This document shows, piece after piece, positions 1-6,393 of a stretch of DNA of 12,402 nt. Each line of letters begins with the position of its first letter. Position 1 is the stretch's first letter. Origin of the DNA: Rhizobiaceae bacterium UBA1291 (lineage in GTDB: Bacteria > Pseudomonadota > Alphaproteobacteria > Rhizobiales > Rhizobiaceae); contig DBUL01000174.1 in NCBI GenBank assembly GCA_002307905.1, positions 5,253 to 17,654 on the forward strand, in the 5' to 3' direction. The notes beneath the pieces are model-generated. The model searched no databases, was not told where the DNA came from, and saw only the letters and a list, made by a program, of their open reading frames with translations. The position numbers were made by a program, and so were the translations under genes.

Positions 1-920
1 AGGCCGTTCTCGACGGTCGCGTCTTCGCGGATGCGGGAGATGAAGGTCGCATCCTCGCCGGCGCATTCGAGCGGTGTGATGTAGCCGCCATTCTCGTGCT
101 TGTCGATGACGAGGCAGCCGGGCGCCTCGCGCAGGATCTCGCGGGCCTGATCGGCGGTGATCTCGTTTTCGAATTCGACGTTGACCGACTCCGAGTGACC
201 GATGAAGACGGGCACGCGCACGGCGGTGCAGGTTACCCTGATCTTCGGATCAAGCATCTTCTTGGTCTCGGCGAGAACCTTCCACTCTTCCTTGGTGTAG
301 CCGTCTTCCATGAACGCGTCGATGTGCGGGATGACGTTGAAGGCGATGCGCTTGGTGAACTTCTTCGCCTCGATCGGATCGGCGACGAAGACGGCGCGGG
401 TCTGGGTGAAGAGCTCGTCCATGCCTTCCTTGCCGGCGCCGGACACCGACTGGTAGGTGGAGACGACGATGCGCTTGATCTTGGCGAAGTCATGCAGCGG
501 CTTCAGCGCCACGACGAGCTGGGCGGTCGAGCAGTTCGGATTGGCGATGATGTTGCGCTTCCTGAAATCGACGATGGCATCCGGGTTCACTTCCGGAACG
601 ATCAGCGGAACGTCGGCGTCGTAGCGCCAGGCCGAAGAGTTGTCGATCACCACGCATCCCTGGGCGCCGATCTTCGGCGACCACTTCTGCGAAATCGTGC
701 CGCCGGCCGACATCAGGCAAATGTCGGTGTCGGAGAAATCGTAGTTCTCAAGGTTCTGGACCTTCAGAACCTTGTCACCAAAGGAGACTTCCGTGCCCTG
801 GGAGCGGGCGGAAGCGAGCGCCACCACCTCGTCGGCCGGAAAGCCGCGCTCGGAAAGGATATTGAGCATTTCGCGCCCGACATTGCCGGTGGCGCCTACG
901 ATAGCGATCTTGAAACCCAT
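1..920 (-). CDS. asd: Aspartate-semialdehyde dehydrogenase (partial, C-terminus beyond the left edge)
   Basis: The enzyme makes L-aspartate 4-semialdehyde from aspartyl phosphate with NADPH (EC 1.2.1.11), the branch point to lysine/diaminopimelate, threonine and methionine. The minus-strand frame is open from ATG 918-920 to the window edge and gives 306 residues; the family is about 340, so roughly the last 35-40 are missing. Visible marks are an N-terminal Rossmann motif GATGNVG (residues 9-15), the active-site NPNCST with nucleophile Cys130, and RVPVFIGHS with Arg235 and His242 spaced seven apart, as for the substrate Arg and acid/base His of the family. The start is supported by the MGFKIAIVGATG N-terminus and an AGAGAG Shine-Dalgarno (928-933) 7 nt upstream. 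It is preceded by a long leader with a Thr/Lys-rich peptide ORF, which suggests amino-acid-dependent control. Identification is firm. Confidence 0.96.
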   Translation of the reverse strand, partial: MGFKIAIVGATGNVGREMLNILSERGFPADEVVALASARSQGTEVSFGDKVLKVQNLENYDFSDTDICLMSAGGTISQKWSPKIGAQGCVVIDNSSAWRYDADVPLIVPEVNPDAIVDFRKRNIIANPNCSTAQLVVALKPLHDFAKIKRIVVSTYQSVSGAGKEGMDELFTQTRAVFVADPIEAKKFTKRIAFNVIPHIDAFMEDGYTKEEWKVLAETKKMLDPKIRVTCTAVRVPVFIGHSESVNVEFENEITADQAREILREAPGCLVIDKHENGGYITPLECAGEDATFISRIREDATVENG

Positions 921-965
921 TTATATGCTCTCTTTCTGTCTCTCCTCGGATGGTGAGGGGGGAGC

Positions 966-1007
966 CGCGCTTCAAGCGCGCCTTCCTTGTCCCCGGCCGT
1001 GCCGGGG
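966..1007 (-). promoter_or_regulatory. Two consecutive hairpins between leader ORF and asd
   Basis: Two stems lie between the leader stop and asd. The first is CCCCGGC/GCCGGGG (991-997 with 1001-1007, 3-nt loop). The second is an exact odd palindrome, CGCGCTT/AAGCGCG around base 973 (966-980), which as RNA gives a 6-bp stem with a 3-nt loop. No run of T follows either one on the minus strand, so they do not look like intrinsic terminators. Just 5' of the first stem, minus-strand GCTCTCT (1014-1008) is complementary to AGAGAGC (933-927), the putative asd Shine-Dalgarno. A role in translational coupling or Rho-dependent attenuation is inference. Confidence 0.45.
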
Positions 1008-1028
1008 AGAGAGCGGGGGCCAGAGACG

Positions 1029-1148
1029 TCAGACGGTTTTGGTCGTCGTTTTGGCCTTGGTCGTGAATGAAACGGAAAAACACATGTCCATCCCGGCGCC
1101 GTGCGCCGGGCCCGATCCGTCTGCGATGTGCGAGCAGAAAGAATACAT
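1029..1148 (-). CDS. Thr/Lys-rich leader peptide upstream of asd (39 aa)
   Basis: This is a short minus-strand ORF in the asd 5' leader. ATG at 1146-1148 follows an AGGGA Shine-Dalgarno (1156-1160) at 7-nt spacing and lies about 18 nt after the predicted transcription start. The stop TGA is at 1029-1031, 108 nt before asd. Residues 1-28 are unremarkable; residues 29-38 read TTKAKTTTKT, six Thr and three Lys codons out of ten, directly before the last residue and stop. In-frame ATGs at 1091 and 1085 would give 20- and 18-residue versions with the same tail. Placement of control codons just before the stop is the hallmark of leader peptides such as thrL and trpL, and Thr and Lys are end products of the pathway asd serves. 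The role is inferred. I know no named homologue, and chance occurrence cannot be fully excluded. Confidence 0.72.
   Translation of the reverse strand: MYSFCSHIADGSGPAHGAGMDMCFSVSFTTKAKTTTKTV
1092..1110 (-). other. Perfect 8-bp hairpin inside the leader ORF
   Basis: The arms CCCGGCGC and GCGCCGGG flank a 3-nt loop (1100-1102). It covers codons 13-19 of the leader ORF, just upstream of the internal ATGs at 1091 and 1085. Six bases of its 3' arm (GCCGGG, minus strand) could instead pair with the 5' arm (CCCGGC) of the hairpin at 991-1007, so the two stems are possible alternatives. In GC-rich DNA such stems also arise by chance. Confidence 0.5.
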
Positions 1149-1172
1149 GAGCGAATCCCTATTCCGGCCGAG

Positions 1173-1201
1173 CTATTAAAAGGTTTTGCGCGAGAGTCAA
1201 G
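1173..1201 (-). promoter_or_regulatory. Predicted sigma-70-type promoter for the asd leader transcript
   Basis: Read on the minus strand, CTTGAC (1196-1201) is followed 17 bp later by TAATAG (1173-1178). CTTGAC is the usual rhizobial -35 sequence; the -10 is a weaker match. Transcription would begin near 1166, placing the Shine-Dalgarno of the leader ORF about 6 nt into the RNA and giving a leader of about 245 nt before the asd ATG. This is a prediction from motif and spacing only. Confidence 0.5.
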
Positions 1202-1397
1202 CAAAAGCCGGGGCCGGATGCTGGCGGAATCTCCTTCCGTTGCTCGGATTTCGTGCGGACAAGCCGTCGCGGCTCCCGTGCAGTGAATGTCTTGTGCGCA
1301 CGCCCGAGGATCGACGCTGATCCGGCGATGAGCCGCTTGAAGAGCCGATGCCGCTATGGAAGACTGGATCTATACAACTCGCGCTGCTGGTATTCCC

Positions 1398-1955
1398 ATG
1401 ACAATTACACTGCGAACCGCCTGTGCGGCAGACCTTGCCGCGATCACGCGGATCTATTCCGATGCGGTCCTTTCGGGCACTGCGAGCTATGAGCTTGCCC
1501 CGCCGGACGAAACCGAGATGGAGAAGCGATTCGAGTTAATCACGAGTCAGGGCTACCCCTATATCGTTGCGATAAACGAGATCGGCGCGGTGCTGGGCTA
1601 TGCCTATGCCTCGGCGTTTCGCACGCGGCCCGCCTATCGCTGGCTCGTCGAGGATTCGATCTACCTAGCGCCGGAGGCGCGGGGGAAGGGGATCGGCAAA
1701 ATGTTACTCGAGGAACTCGTCCGGCGTTCGACCGATCTCGGCTTTCGCCAAATGGTCGCCGTTATCGGCGGTGCGAGCCTCGCGTCCATTGCCGTTCACC
1801 GGTCCTGCGGGTTCCGAATGGTGGGAACGCTCAATGGCAGCGGCTTCAAGCTCGGCCAATGGCTCGATACGGTTTTCATGCAGCTCGCGCTGGGCGAGGG
1901 AGACACGACCCCCCCGGACGCGTCGCGTTATCCGGGCACGCTGTTTGCCGGTTGA
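1398..1955 (+). CDS. GNAT N-acetyltransferase, phosphinothricin/methionine-sulfoximine acetyltransferase type
   Basis: A 185-residue single-domain GNAT protein that should transfer acetyl from acetyl-CoA to an amino group of a small amino-acid-like compound. It resembles the PAT/MddA branch: the N-terminus TLRTACAADLAAITRIYSDA, then GTASYELAPPDE (27-38), YASAFRTRPAYRW (70-82) and YLAPEARGKGIG (89-100). The last carries the RGKGIG pyrophosphate-binding loop at 95-100, followed by VAVIGGA (120-126) and the C-terminal HRSCGFRMVG (134-143). The upstream in-frame ATG at 1356 would add 14 residues that do not fit the family, so I chose 1398, although neither start has a clear Shine-Dalgarno. A TATACA at 1371-1376 could be a -10, but no matching -35 is seen. 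The family is confident; the substrate is unknown and in related enzymes is often methionine sulfoximine or sulfone. Confidence 0.85.
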   Translation: MTITLRTACAADLAAITRIYSDAVLSGTASYELAPPDETEMEKRFELITSQGYPYIVAINEIGAVLGYAYASAFRTRPAYRWLVEDSIYLAPEARGKGIGKMLLEELVRRSTDLGFRQMVAVIGGASLASIAVHRSCGFRMVGTLNGSGFKLGQWLDTVFMQLALGEGDTTPPDASRYPGTLFAG

Positions 1956-1958
1956 AGC

Positions 1959-2360
1959 CTATTCGACGAGCTTCAATGCCTTGTCGAACACCTTCAGCAC
2001 CTGTTTCAATTCATGTCCGCGCTTGAGGATACGCCCATCCGCAGCGACGACGGAGAAAGCACCTTGCTTGGCGGCGAATTTGGGGTTCTTCTCGATCCGG
2101 TAGAGAGGATATTCTCCCGAGCGCTTGAACACCGAAAAAACTGCCCTGTCCTTGAGGTGGTCGATTGCATAATCGCGCCAAACGCCTTCACCCACCATCT
2201 TGCCGTAGATCCACAATATGGCGTCCAGTTCGCGACGGTGGAAGGTGACGGGAAGAGGATCGAGGGTCTGGCGATAGTCGCGGATATCGACGACAGACGC
2301 TGCATTCTGCCCCTGATTCCCGATTTCCTCGGATCCTGTTTCCGACTGATCGCTCTTCAA
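1959..2360 (-). CDS. DUF2794 family protein, function unknown
   Basis: A 133-residue cytoplasmic protein of the DUF2794 family, small proteins conserved in alphaproteobacteria with no assigned function. Residues 1-25 are polar and probably disordered. The conserved core begins at VTFHRRELDAIL (38-49) and contains VWRDYAIDHLKDRAVFSVF (60-78), YPLYRIEKNP (84-93), KQGAFSVV (98-105) and ILKRGHELKQVLKVFD (111-126). I chose TTG 2358-2360 as start: GGCGAGG (2371-2377) precedes it at 10 nt, and the reading frame upstream, open to 2564, has no family similarity that I recognise. Its stop lies 3 bp from the stop of the convergent acetyltransferase gene, leaving no room for a separate terminator. It shares strand with gbpR but is separated by about 200 bp, so co-transcription is uncertain. 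The start remains moderately uncertain. Confidence 0.8.
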   Translation of the reverse strand: MKSDQSETGSEEIGNQGQNAASVVDIRDYRQTLDPLPVTFHRRELDAILWIYGKMVGEGVWRDYAIDHLKDRAVFSVFKRSGEYPLYRIEKNPKFAAKQGAFSVVAADGRILKRGHELKQVLKVFDKALKLVE

Positions 2361-2428
2361 TGTTTTACAACCTCGCCTTTGTGACGGATGGACGACAGTC
2401 TGCCTCACGGGATCGAAATTGCAAGTCT

Positions 2429-2458
2429 CGGCACGCGGGTCCGCCGATGACCGTGCCG
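2429..2458. repeat. Inverted repeat in the gap between gbpR and the DUF2794 gene
   Basis: CGGCACG (2429-2435) and CGTGCCG (2452-2458) form 7-bp arms around 16 nt. This is the only notable structure I see in the 200-bp interval 2361-2560. No T-run follows on either strand, so it is a poor intrinsic terminator. It could be an operator or a chance GC-rich repeat. Confidence 0.25.
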
Positions 2459-2560
2459 CCTGCGTCCGGCATTCGACCGCGCCCTCTAGGAGAGTTGCGG
2501 TCAAAGGCGAAGTTAAGGGAAGCTCGGGATGGGCCTTGACGGCGCGGAACATCCTGCCCT

Positions 2561-3511
2561 TCAACCGCGCCGCCGGATGTCGAACTCGCGGATCACCAGT
2601 TCGCGCATGCGCGTTGCGATCGGGCTCATCCTTTTGCCGCCGAGGCTGATCAGGTGGTATGGAGCAACCGCGATCGATTGCCGAACGTCGAGCTGCAGGA
2701 GGCCGGAACCCTTCGTCTGCCGGCAGAGCAGGTCGGAGACCTCACGCGACATCGGAGCGATGGCATTCGAGGCGGCCAGCATGGCGATCATCACCAGCAA
2801 TGACGTGGTGTTGACGATGTTGGAAGGGATCGGCGCACCCTGAGCCACGAACACGGCCTCCAGCGCCTGGCGTACCGGGGCCCCTGGCGCCTGCATCACC
2901 CAGGGGAAATGAACAAGGTCGGCCATCGTCAGATCCTCGGCATTGGCCAATGGATGGCTTTGGTGCACGAGAAGATCCACTTCCTCCTCGAGCACGCCAG
3001 TGATGTTGAATTGCCTTGCATCGACACCGGCAGGGATGCGCCCCAGAACGAAGTCAAGCTGGCCGGAAAGCAGGTCGGCGATGAGCGGCCCGCTCGGCGC
3101 GACCTCGACGTGGATATCGGCTGTCCCGGCTTCCGTCTTCAAAGCCTGGATCGCCGGCACGACAAAAGCGACCGCACCGCCGGTGACTGCTCCGACGCGG
3201 ACTGTGCCGGTCAGCCCGCGTCGGATCGCATCGACCTCGCGGGCGGCTTCGCGGATCTCCTCCAGAAGATTCTCGGCTCGCCGCGCCAGCGCGCAGCCGA
3301 TCGCGGTAGGCTCCATGCCCTTGGGGGTGCGTGCGAAGATCGATGCGCCGACATGGCGCTCGATTTCGGCCAACATTCGCGATGCGGCAGGCTGGGTAAT
3401 CGAAAGTGCATTGGCCGCCAGGCTCAGCTGACAGTAGTCGGCAATGGCGCGGATCAGGCTGAAATGCTTGGGTAGCAGACGGTTGGCCAGTTTCTCGGGC
3501 ATGAAGAACAT
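2561..3511 (-). CDS. gbpR: LysR-type regulator of the chvE/ggu sugar operon (GbpR-like)
   Basis: A 316-residue LysR-type transcriptional regulator. The N-terminal winged helix-turn-helix (about 15-75) contains SLAANALSITQPAASRMLAEIERHVGASIFAR-type sequence, followed by a linker helix (about 75-100). The effector-binding domain starts near GTVRVGAVTG (102-111). It is divergent from chvE, the arrangement of Agrobacterium gbpR, where the product activates chvE in response to inducing sugars such as galactose and arabinose; I infer the same role. Two in-frame ATGs compete: 3511 (MFFMPEKLAN) and 3502 (MPEKLAN). Neither has a Shine-Dalgarno. A promoter candidate places transcription start near 3502, which favours the shorter start on a leaderless or nearly leaderless mRNA. 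The coordinates give the longer option. Family assignment is firm; the specific name rests largely on context. Confidence 0.88.
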   Translation of the reverse strand: MFFMPEKLANRLLPKHFSLIRAIADYCQLSLAANALSITQPAASRMLAEIERHVGASIFARTPKGMEPTAIGCALARRAENLLEEIREAAREVDAIRRGLTGTVRVGAVTGGAVAFVVPAIQALKTEAGTADIHVEVAPSGPLIADLLSGQLDFVLGRIPAGVDARQFNITGVLEEEVDLLVHQSHPLANAEDLTMADLVHFPWVMQAPGAPVRQALEAVFVAQGAPIPSNIVNTTSLLVMIAMLAASNAIAPMSREVSDLLCRQTKGSGLLQLDVRQSIAVAPYHLISLGGKRMSPIATRMRELVIREFDIRRRG

Positions 3512-3537
3512 ATCAATTACGGTATGCAGAATGTCAA
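3509..3537 (-). promoter_or_regulatory. Predicted gbpR promoter
   Basis: On the minus strand a perfect TTGACA (3532-3537) is followed after 17 bp by GATATG (3509-3514), a moderate -10. The predicted start is near 3502, which coincides with the second possible ATG of gbpR. The spacer contains the LysR-type box and one ACGGTAT repeat, so bound regulator would overlap this promoter, consistent with the autorepression usual for LysR genes. Confidence 0.45.
3516..3532. promoter_or_regulatory. Candidate LysR-type (T-N11-A) operator
   Basis: The sequence ATT-N11-AAT spans 3516-3532 and fits the T-N11-A core of LysR-family recognition sites. It lies inside the gbpR promoter spacer, and its centre is about 57 bp upstream of the predicted chvE start, close to the usual LysR recognition-site position. 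Short AT-rich dyads are common, so this is a suggestion. Confidence 0.4.
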
Positions 3538-3557
3538 ACTAATCATTTGAACGGTAT
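3519..3557 (+). repeat. Two direct ACGGTAT repeats 32 bp apart in the gbpR-chvE divergent region
   Basis: ACGGTAT occurs at 3519-3525 and 3551-3557, same orientation, start-to-start 32 bp (about three helical turns). The first copy sits in the spacer of the gbpR promoter and inside the T-N11-A box; the second sits at the -35 end of the predicted chvE promoter. This resembles the recognition-site/activation-site pair of LysR regulators. Confidence 0.4.
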
Positions 3558-3574
3558 ATCCGAAGGGCTATGAC
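3547..3574 (+). promoter_or_regulatory. Predicted chvE promoter
   Basis: TTGAAC (3547-3552) and TATGAC (3569-3574) are separated by 16 bp and are each moderate matches to sigma-70 elements. The start would be near 3581, giving a leader of about 92 nt. An imperfect promoter is expected for a gene that needs a LysR activator. Confidence 0.4.
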
Positions 3575-3660
3575 TCGGCTCGGATCAGGCGGGCCTCGTG
3601 TTGCCGCCGGTTCTTGCACTGTACGGTTGCCAGACGGAGCTGGGGCCGGACGATCAGCCA

Positions 3661-3667
3661 GGGAGGA
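3661..3667 (+). promoter_or_regulatory. Strong ribosome binding site that fixes the chvE GTG start
   Basis: GGGAGGA lies 5 nt before GTG 3673-3675. It is the best Shine-Dalgarno in the window and decides the start against an upstream in-frame GTG at 3598. In Agrobacterium the chvE mRNA has been reported as a target of the small RNA AbcR1; whether that holds here cannot be seen. Confidence 0.8.
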
Positions 3668-3672
3668 ATTCC

Positions 3673-4743
3673 GTGAAGAAAATTACCACTCTTATTGCGT
3701 CTGTCGCGCTGGGCATTTCGGTGTTCGCGTCGCAGGCAATTGCGGAAACGAAGGGCGTTGTCGGCATTTCGATGCCGACCAAGACGTCGACGCGCTGGAT
3801 CTCGGATGGCGAGACCATGGAAAAGCTGTTCAAGGAAGCCGGCTATCAGCCCGACCTTCAGTTTGCCGATGACGATATCCCGAACCAGCTTGCCCAGATC
3901 GAGAACATGGTGACCAAGGGTGCCAAGGTCCTCGTGATCGGCGCGATCGACGGCACTACGCTGTCGGACATCCTGCAGAAGGCCGCCGATGCGGGCGTCA
4001 AGGTCATCCCCTATGACCGCCTGATCCGCGACAGCGGCAATGTCGACTATTATGCCACCTTCGACAATTTCCAGGTCGGCGTCCTGCAGGCAACCAGTCT
4101 GGTCGAAGGCCTGAAGGCCAAGTTCGCTGACACGAAGCCGTGGAACGTCGAGCTGTTCGGCGGTTCGCCGGACGACAACAACGCCTTCTTCTTCTATGAT
4201 GGGGCCATGTCGGTCCTGCAGCCGATGATCGACAGCGGCGAAATCGTTGTGAAGTCTGGCCAGCAGGGCATGGAGCAGGTCGGCACGCTGCGCTGGGATG
4301 GCACCGTCGCGCAGGCTCGCATGGAGAACCTCCTGTCCTCGAACTATACCGAAGACAAGGTCCATGGCGCTCTGTCGCCCTATGACGGCCTGTCGATCGG
4401 CATCCTTTCAGCTCTCAAGGGCGTCGGCTACGGCTCGGGCGATATGACCATGCCGGTCGTCACCGGTCAGGACGCGGAGCTTCCGTCGGTCAAGTCGATC
4501 CTCGCCGACGAGCAGTACTCGACCGTGTTCAAGGACACCCGCGAACTCGCCAAGGTTGCTGTCTCGATGGTCGATGCCGTCATGGAAGGCAAAGAGCCGG
4601 AAGTGAACGATACCAAGACCTACGACAACGGCGTCAAGGTCGTTCCCTCCTACCTGCTCAAGCCGGTTGCCGTGGATAAGGCCAACGTCAAGGACGTCAT
4701 GGTTTCCTCCGGTTATTACACCGCCGAGCAGATCGACAACTGA
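3673..4743 (+). CDS. chvE: Periplasmic multiple-sugar-binding protein ChvE
   Basis: A 356-residue periplasmic binding protein that captures aldoses (in Agrobacterium: glucose, galactose, L-arabinose, xylose, some sugar acids) for an ABC importer. There it also signals through the sensor VirA and in chemotaxis. The GTG start gives a classic signal peptide: MKK, a hydrophobic stretch to about residue 20, and probable cleavage after AIA (residue 24). The mature part follows ChvE closely: [119 protein letters not shown] and [15 protein letters not shown]. It heads the ggu operon and is divergent from its likely activator gene. No vir genes are in view, so a transport role is the safe reading; signalling is possible. 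Identification is very firm. Confidence 0.97.
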   Translation: MKKITTLIASVALGISVFASQAIAETKGVVGISMPTKTSTRWISDGETMEKLFKEAGYQPDLQFADDDIPNQLAQIENMVTKGAKVLVIGAIDGTTLSDILQKAADAGVKVIPYDRLIRDSGNVDYYATFDNFQVGVLQATSLVEGLKAKFADTKPWNVELFGGSPDDNNAFFFYDGAMSVLQPMIDSGEIVVKSGQQGMEQVGTLRWDGTVAQARMENLLSSNYTEDKVHGALSPYDGLSIGILSALKGVGYGSGDMTMPVVTGQDAELPSVKSILADEQYSTVFKDTRELAKVAVSMVDAVMEGKEPEVNDTKTYDNGVKVVPSYLLKPVAVDKANVKDVMVSSGYYTAEQIDN

Positions 4744-4757
4744 CGCGCTGATTGAGC

Positions 4758-4787
4758 TGGGTCCGCGATTCGTCGCGGGCCCATTTC
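4758..4787 (+). terminator. Intercistronic stem-loop between chvE and gguA (partial terminator or mRNA stabiliser)
   Basis: An 11-bp stem (4758-4768 with 4773-4783, one G-U pair) closes on a TTCG loop and is followed by TTTC only. UUCG loops are exceptionally stable in RNA. The short T-run suggests partial termination or protection of the chvE mRNA 3' end from exonucleases. This is a common way for binding-protein genes to reach higher expression than the downstream ABC genes. Confidence 0.65.
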
Positions 4788-4857
4788 ATATAGCATTTAG
4801 GGAGCTTGCGTCGTTGGCTTGACGATAACGTCGCCGCGTCGCGCCGGAATTCTGCCC

Positions 4858-6393
4858 ATGGACAACATCATTCTCGAGATGCGCGGCATCACCAAGACGT
4901 TTCCCGGCGTAAAGGCCTTGGACAATGTCAGCTTCAAGGTGCGCGAAGGTGAGATCCACGCGCTGGTCGGCGAAAATGGTGCCGGCAAGTCGACCCTCAT
5001 GAAAGTACTTTCCGGCGTCTATCCCGCCGGCACCTATGACGGCGAGATTCATTTCGACGGAGAAGCGCGCCGCTTCTCGACGATCTCGGACAGCGAAGAA
5101 CTCGGCATCATCATCATTCACCAGGAACTGGCACTGGTCCCGCTCCTGTCGATTGCCGAGAACATCTTCCTTGGCAACGAGATTGCCACCAATGGCGTGA
5201 TCAATTGGCAGGCGACCTTCTCCCGCACCCAGGAATTGCTGGCCAAGGTGGGCCTCAAGGATTCACCCTCGACGCTCATCACCGACATCGGCGTCGGCAA
5301 GCAGCAGCTCGTCGAAATCGCCAAGGCGCTTTCCAAGAAGGTCCGTCTGCTCATCCTCGATGAACCGACCGCCTCGCTCAACGAGACCGATTCAGACGCC
5401 CTGCTCAAGCTTCTGATCGAATTCCGCAGGCAGGGAATGACCTCGATCATCATTTCCCACAAGCTCAATGAAATCCGCACGGTGGCCGATCAGATCACCA
5501 TCCTGCGTGATGGCGGTACGGTCGAAACGCTCGACTGTCACACCCAGGAAATCACCGAGGACCGTATCATCAGCGGCATGGTCGGCCGTGCCATGGAAGA
5601 CCGCTACCCGCCGCGCGAGCCGAAGATCGGCGAAACGCTGCTCGAGGTGAAGAACTGGAACGTGTTCCACCAGAACCATCGCGATCGGCAGTTCCTGCAC
5701 GAGGTGAATTTCACCGTGCGCGCCGGCGAGGTGGTCGGTATTGCCGGGCTCATGGGTGCTGGGCGGACCGAAACGGCGATGAGCCTGTTCGGCAAGTCCT
5801 GGGGCCACAAGATTACCGGCCAGGTCCTCATGCACGGTAAGCCGGTCGATGTCAGCACGATCCCGAAGGCGATTGGTGCCGGTCTTGCCTACGTGACCGA
5901 GGACCGCAAGCATCTTGGCCTCGTGCTCAACAATAACATCATGCACAATACCACGCTCGCCAATCTCGAAGGCGTGTCGCAGAACGGCTTTATCGACGAG
6001 CGCAAGGAAGCCAGGGTCGCTTCGGACTACCGGTCCAAGCTGCGCATCCGGTCCCACTCGATCTACCAGGAAACCGTCAATCTCTCCGGTGGCAACCAGC
6101 AGAAGGTCGTGCTGTCGAAATGGCTGTTCACCGATCCGAAGGTCCTCATTCTCGACGAGCCGACGCGCGGCATCGACGTCGGGGCGAAATTTGAAATCTA
6201 CACCATCATCAACCAGCTTGCCGCTGAAGGTAAGGGCATTCTGATGATCTCGTCGGAAATGCCTGAACTGCTGGGAACCTGTGACCGGATCTACGTGATG
6301 AACGAAGGCCGGATCGTCGCCGAGCTCCCGAAGGGAGAGGCGAGCCAGGAATCCATCATGCGTGCCATCATGCGCTCGGGGGAGAAACACTAA
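4858..6393 (+). CDS. gguA: Sugar ABC transporter ATPase GguA (two nucleotide-binding domains)
   Basis: A 511-residue cytoplasmic ATPase of the MglA/XylG/RbsA type with two fused ABC domains, energising import of sugars delivered by ChvE through GguB. Domain 1 (about 1-245): Walker A GENGAGKS (38-45), Q-loop HQE (88-90), a degenerate signature VGKQQ (146-150), Walker B LLILDEP (164-170) and switch His201. Domain 2 (about 260-505): a degenerate Walker [10 protein letters not shown] (297-305) lacking the usual Lys, a good signature LSGGNQQKV (409-417), Walker B VLILDEP (429-435) and SSEMPE (465-470) instead of a canonical His switch. Asymmetric sites are normal in this subfamily. ATG 4858 was chosen because [17 protein letters not shown] is the family N-terminus and GGAA lies about 8 nt upstream. 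The stop overlaps gguB by one base. Confidence 0.95.
   Translation: MDNIILEMRGITKTFPGVKALDNVSFKVREGEIHALVGENGAGKSTLMKVLSGVYPAGTYDGEIHFDGEARRFSTISDSEELGIIIIHQELALVPLLSIAENIFLGNEIATNGVINWQATFSRTQELLAKVGLKDSPSTLITDIGVGKQQLVEIAKALSKKVRLLILDEPTASLNETDSDALLKLLIEFRRQGMTSIIISHKLNEIRTVADQITILRDGGTVETLDCHTQEITEDRIISGMVGRAMEDRYPPREPKIGETLLEVKNWNVFHQNHRDRQFLHEVNFTVRAGEVVGIAGLMGAGRTETAMSLFGKSWGHKITGQVLMHGKPVDVSTIPKAIGAGLAYVTEDRKHLGLVLNNNIMHNTTLANLEGVSQNGFIDERKEARVASDYRSKLRIRSHSIYQETVNLSGGNQQKVVLSKWLFTDPKVLILDEPTRGIDVGAKFEIYTIINQLAAEGKGILMISSEMPELLGTCDRIYVMNEGRIVAELPKGEASQESIMRAIMRSGEKH

Noticed and set aside
96..956. 286-codon plus-strand ORF across the asd region
   Set aside because: It is the antisense shadow of asd; it has no recognisable domain, and the minus strand encodes a clear Asd with active-site motifs.
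966..1007. Intrinsic terminator in the asd leader
   Set aside because: The stems are good but neither is followed by a T-run on the minus strand.
1356..1397. Earlier ATG for the GNAT gene
   Set aside because: The 14 added residues precede the usual family N-terminus (MTITLRTACAADLAAI), and no Shine-Dalgarno favours it.
921..1397. Lysine or SAM riboswitch upstream of asd
   Set aside because: I could not recognise any conserved aptamer core of these classes; the Thr/Lys-rich ORF is the better explanation for the long leader.
2361..2564. Extension of the DUF2794 ORF to 201 residues, reaching the gbpR stop
   Set aside because: The added residues show no family similarity, and a plausible TTG start with GGCGAGG upstream exists at 2360.
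3598..3672. In-frame N-terminal extension of chvE from GTG 3598
   Set aside because: It would put 25 non-conserved residues before a complete signal peptide, whereas GTG 3673 has a strong GGGAGGA at 5 nt.
4818..4846. CTTGAC in the chvE-gguA gap as a separate ggu promoter
   Set aside because: No acceptable -10 hexamer lies 16-18 bp downstream (the sequence there is GCGCCG-like).
4819..4857. In-frame N-terminal extension of gguA from TTG 4819
   Set aside because: The family N-terminus begins at [15 protein letters not shown] (4858), and the only purine-rich site before TTG is about 15 nt away.
5004..5030. First ABC domain of gguA lacking a canonical LSGGQ and second domain lacking a canonical Walker A, taken as damage
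   Set aside because: Such asymmetric, degenerate sites are normal in the double-domain monosaccharide ABC ATPases.
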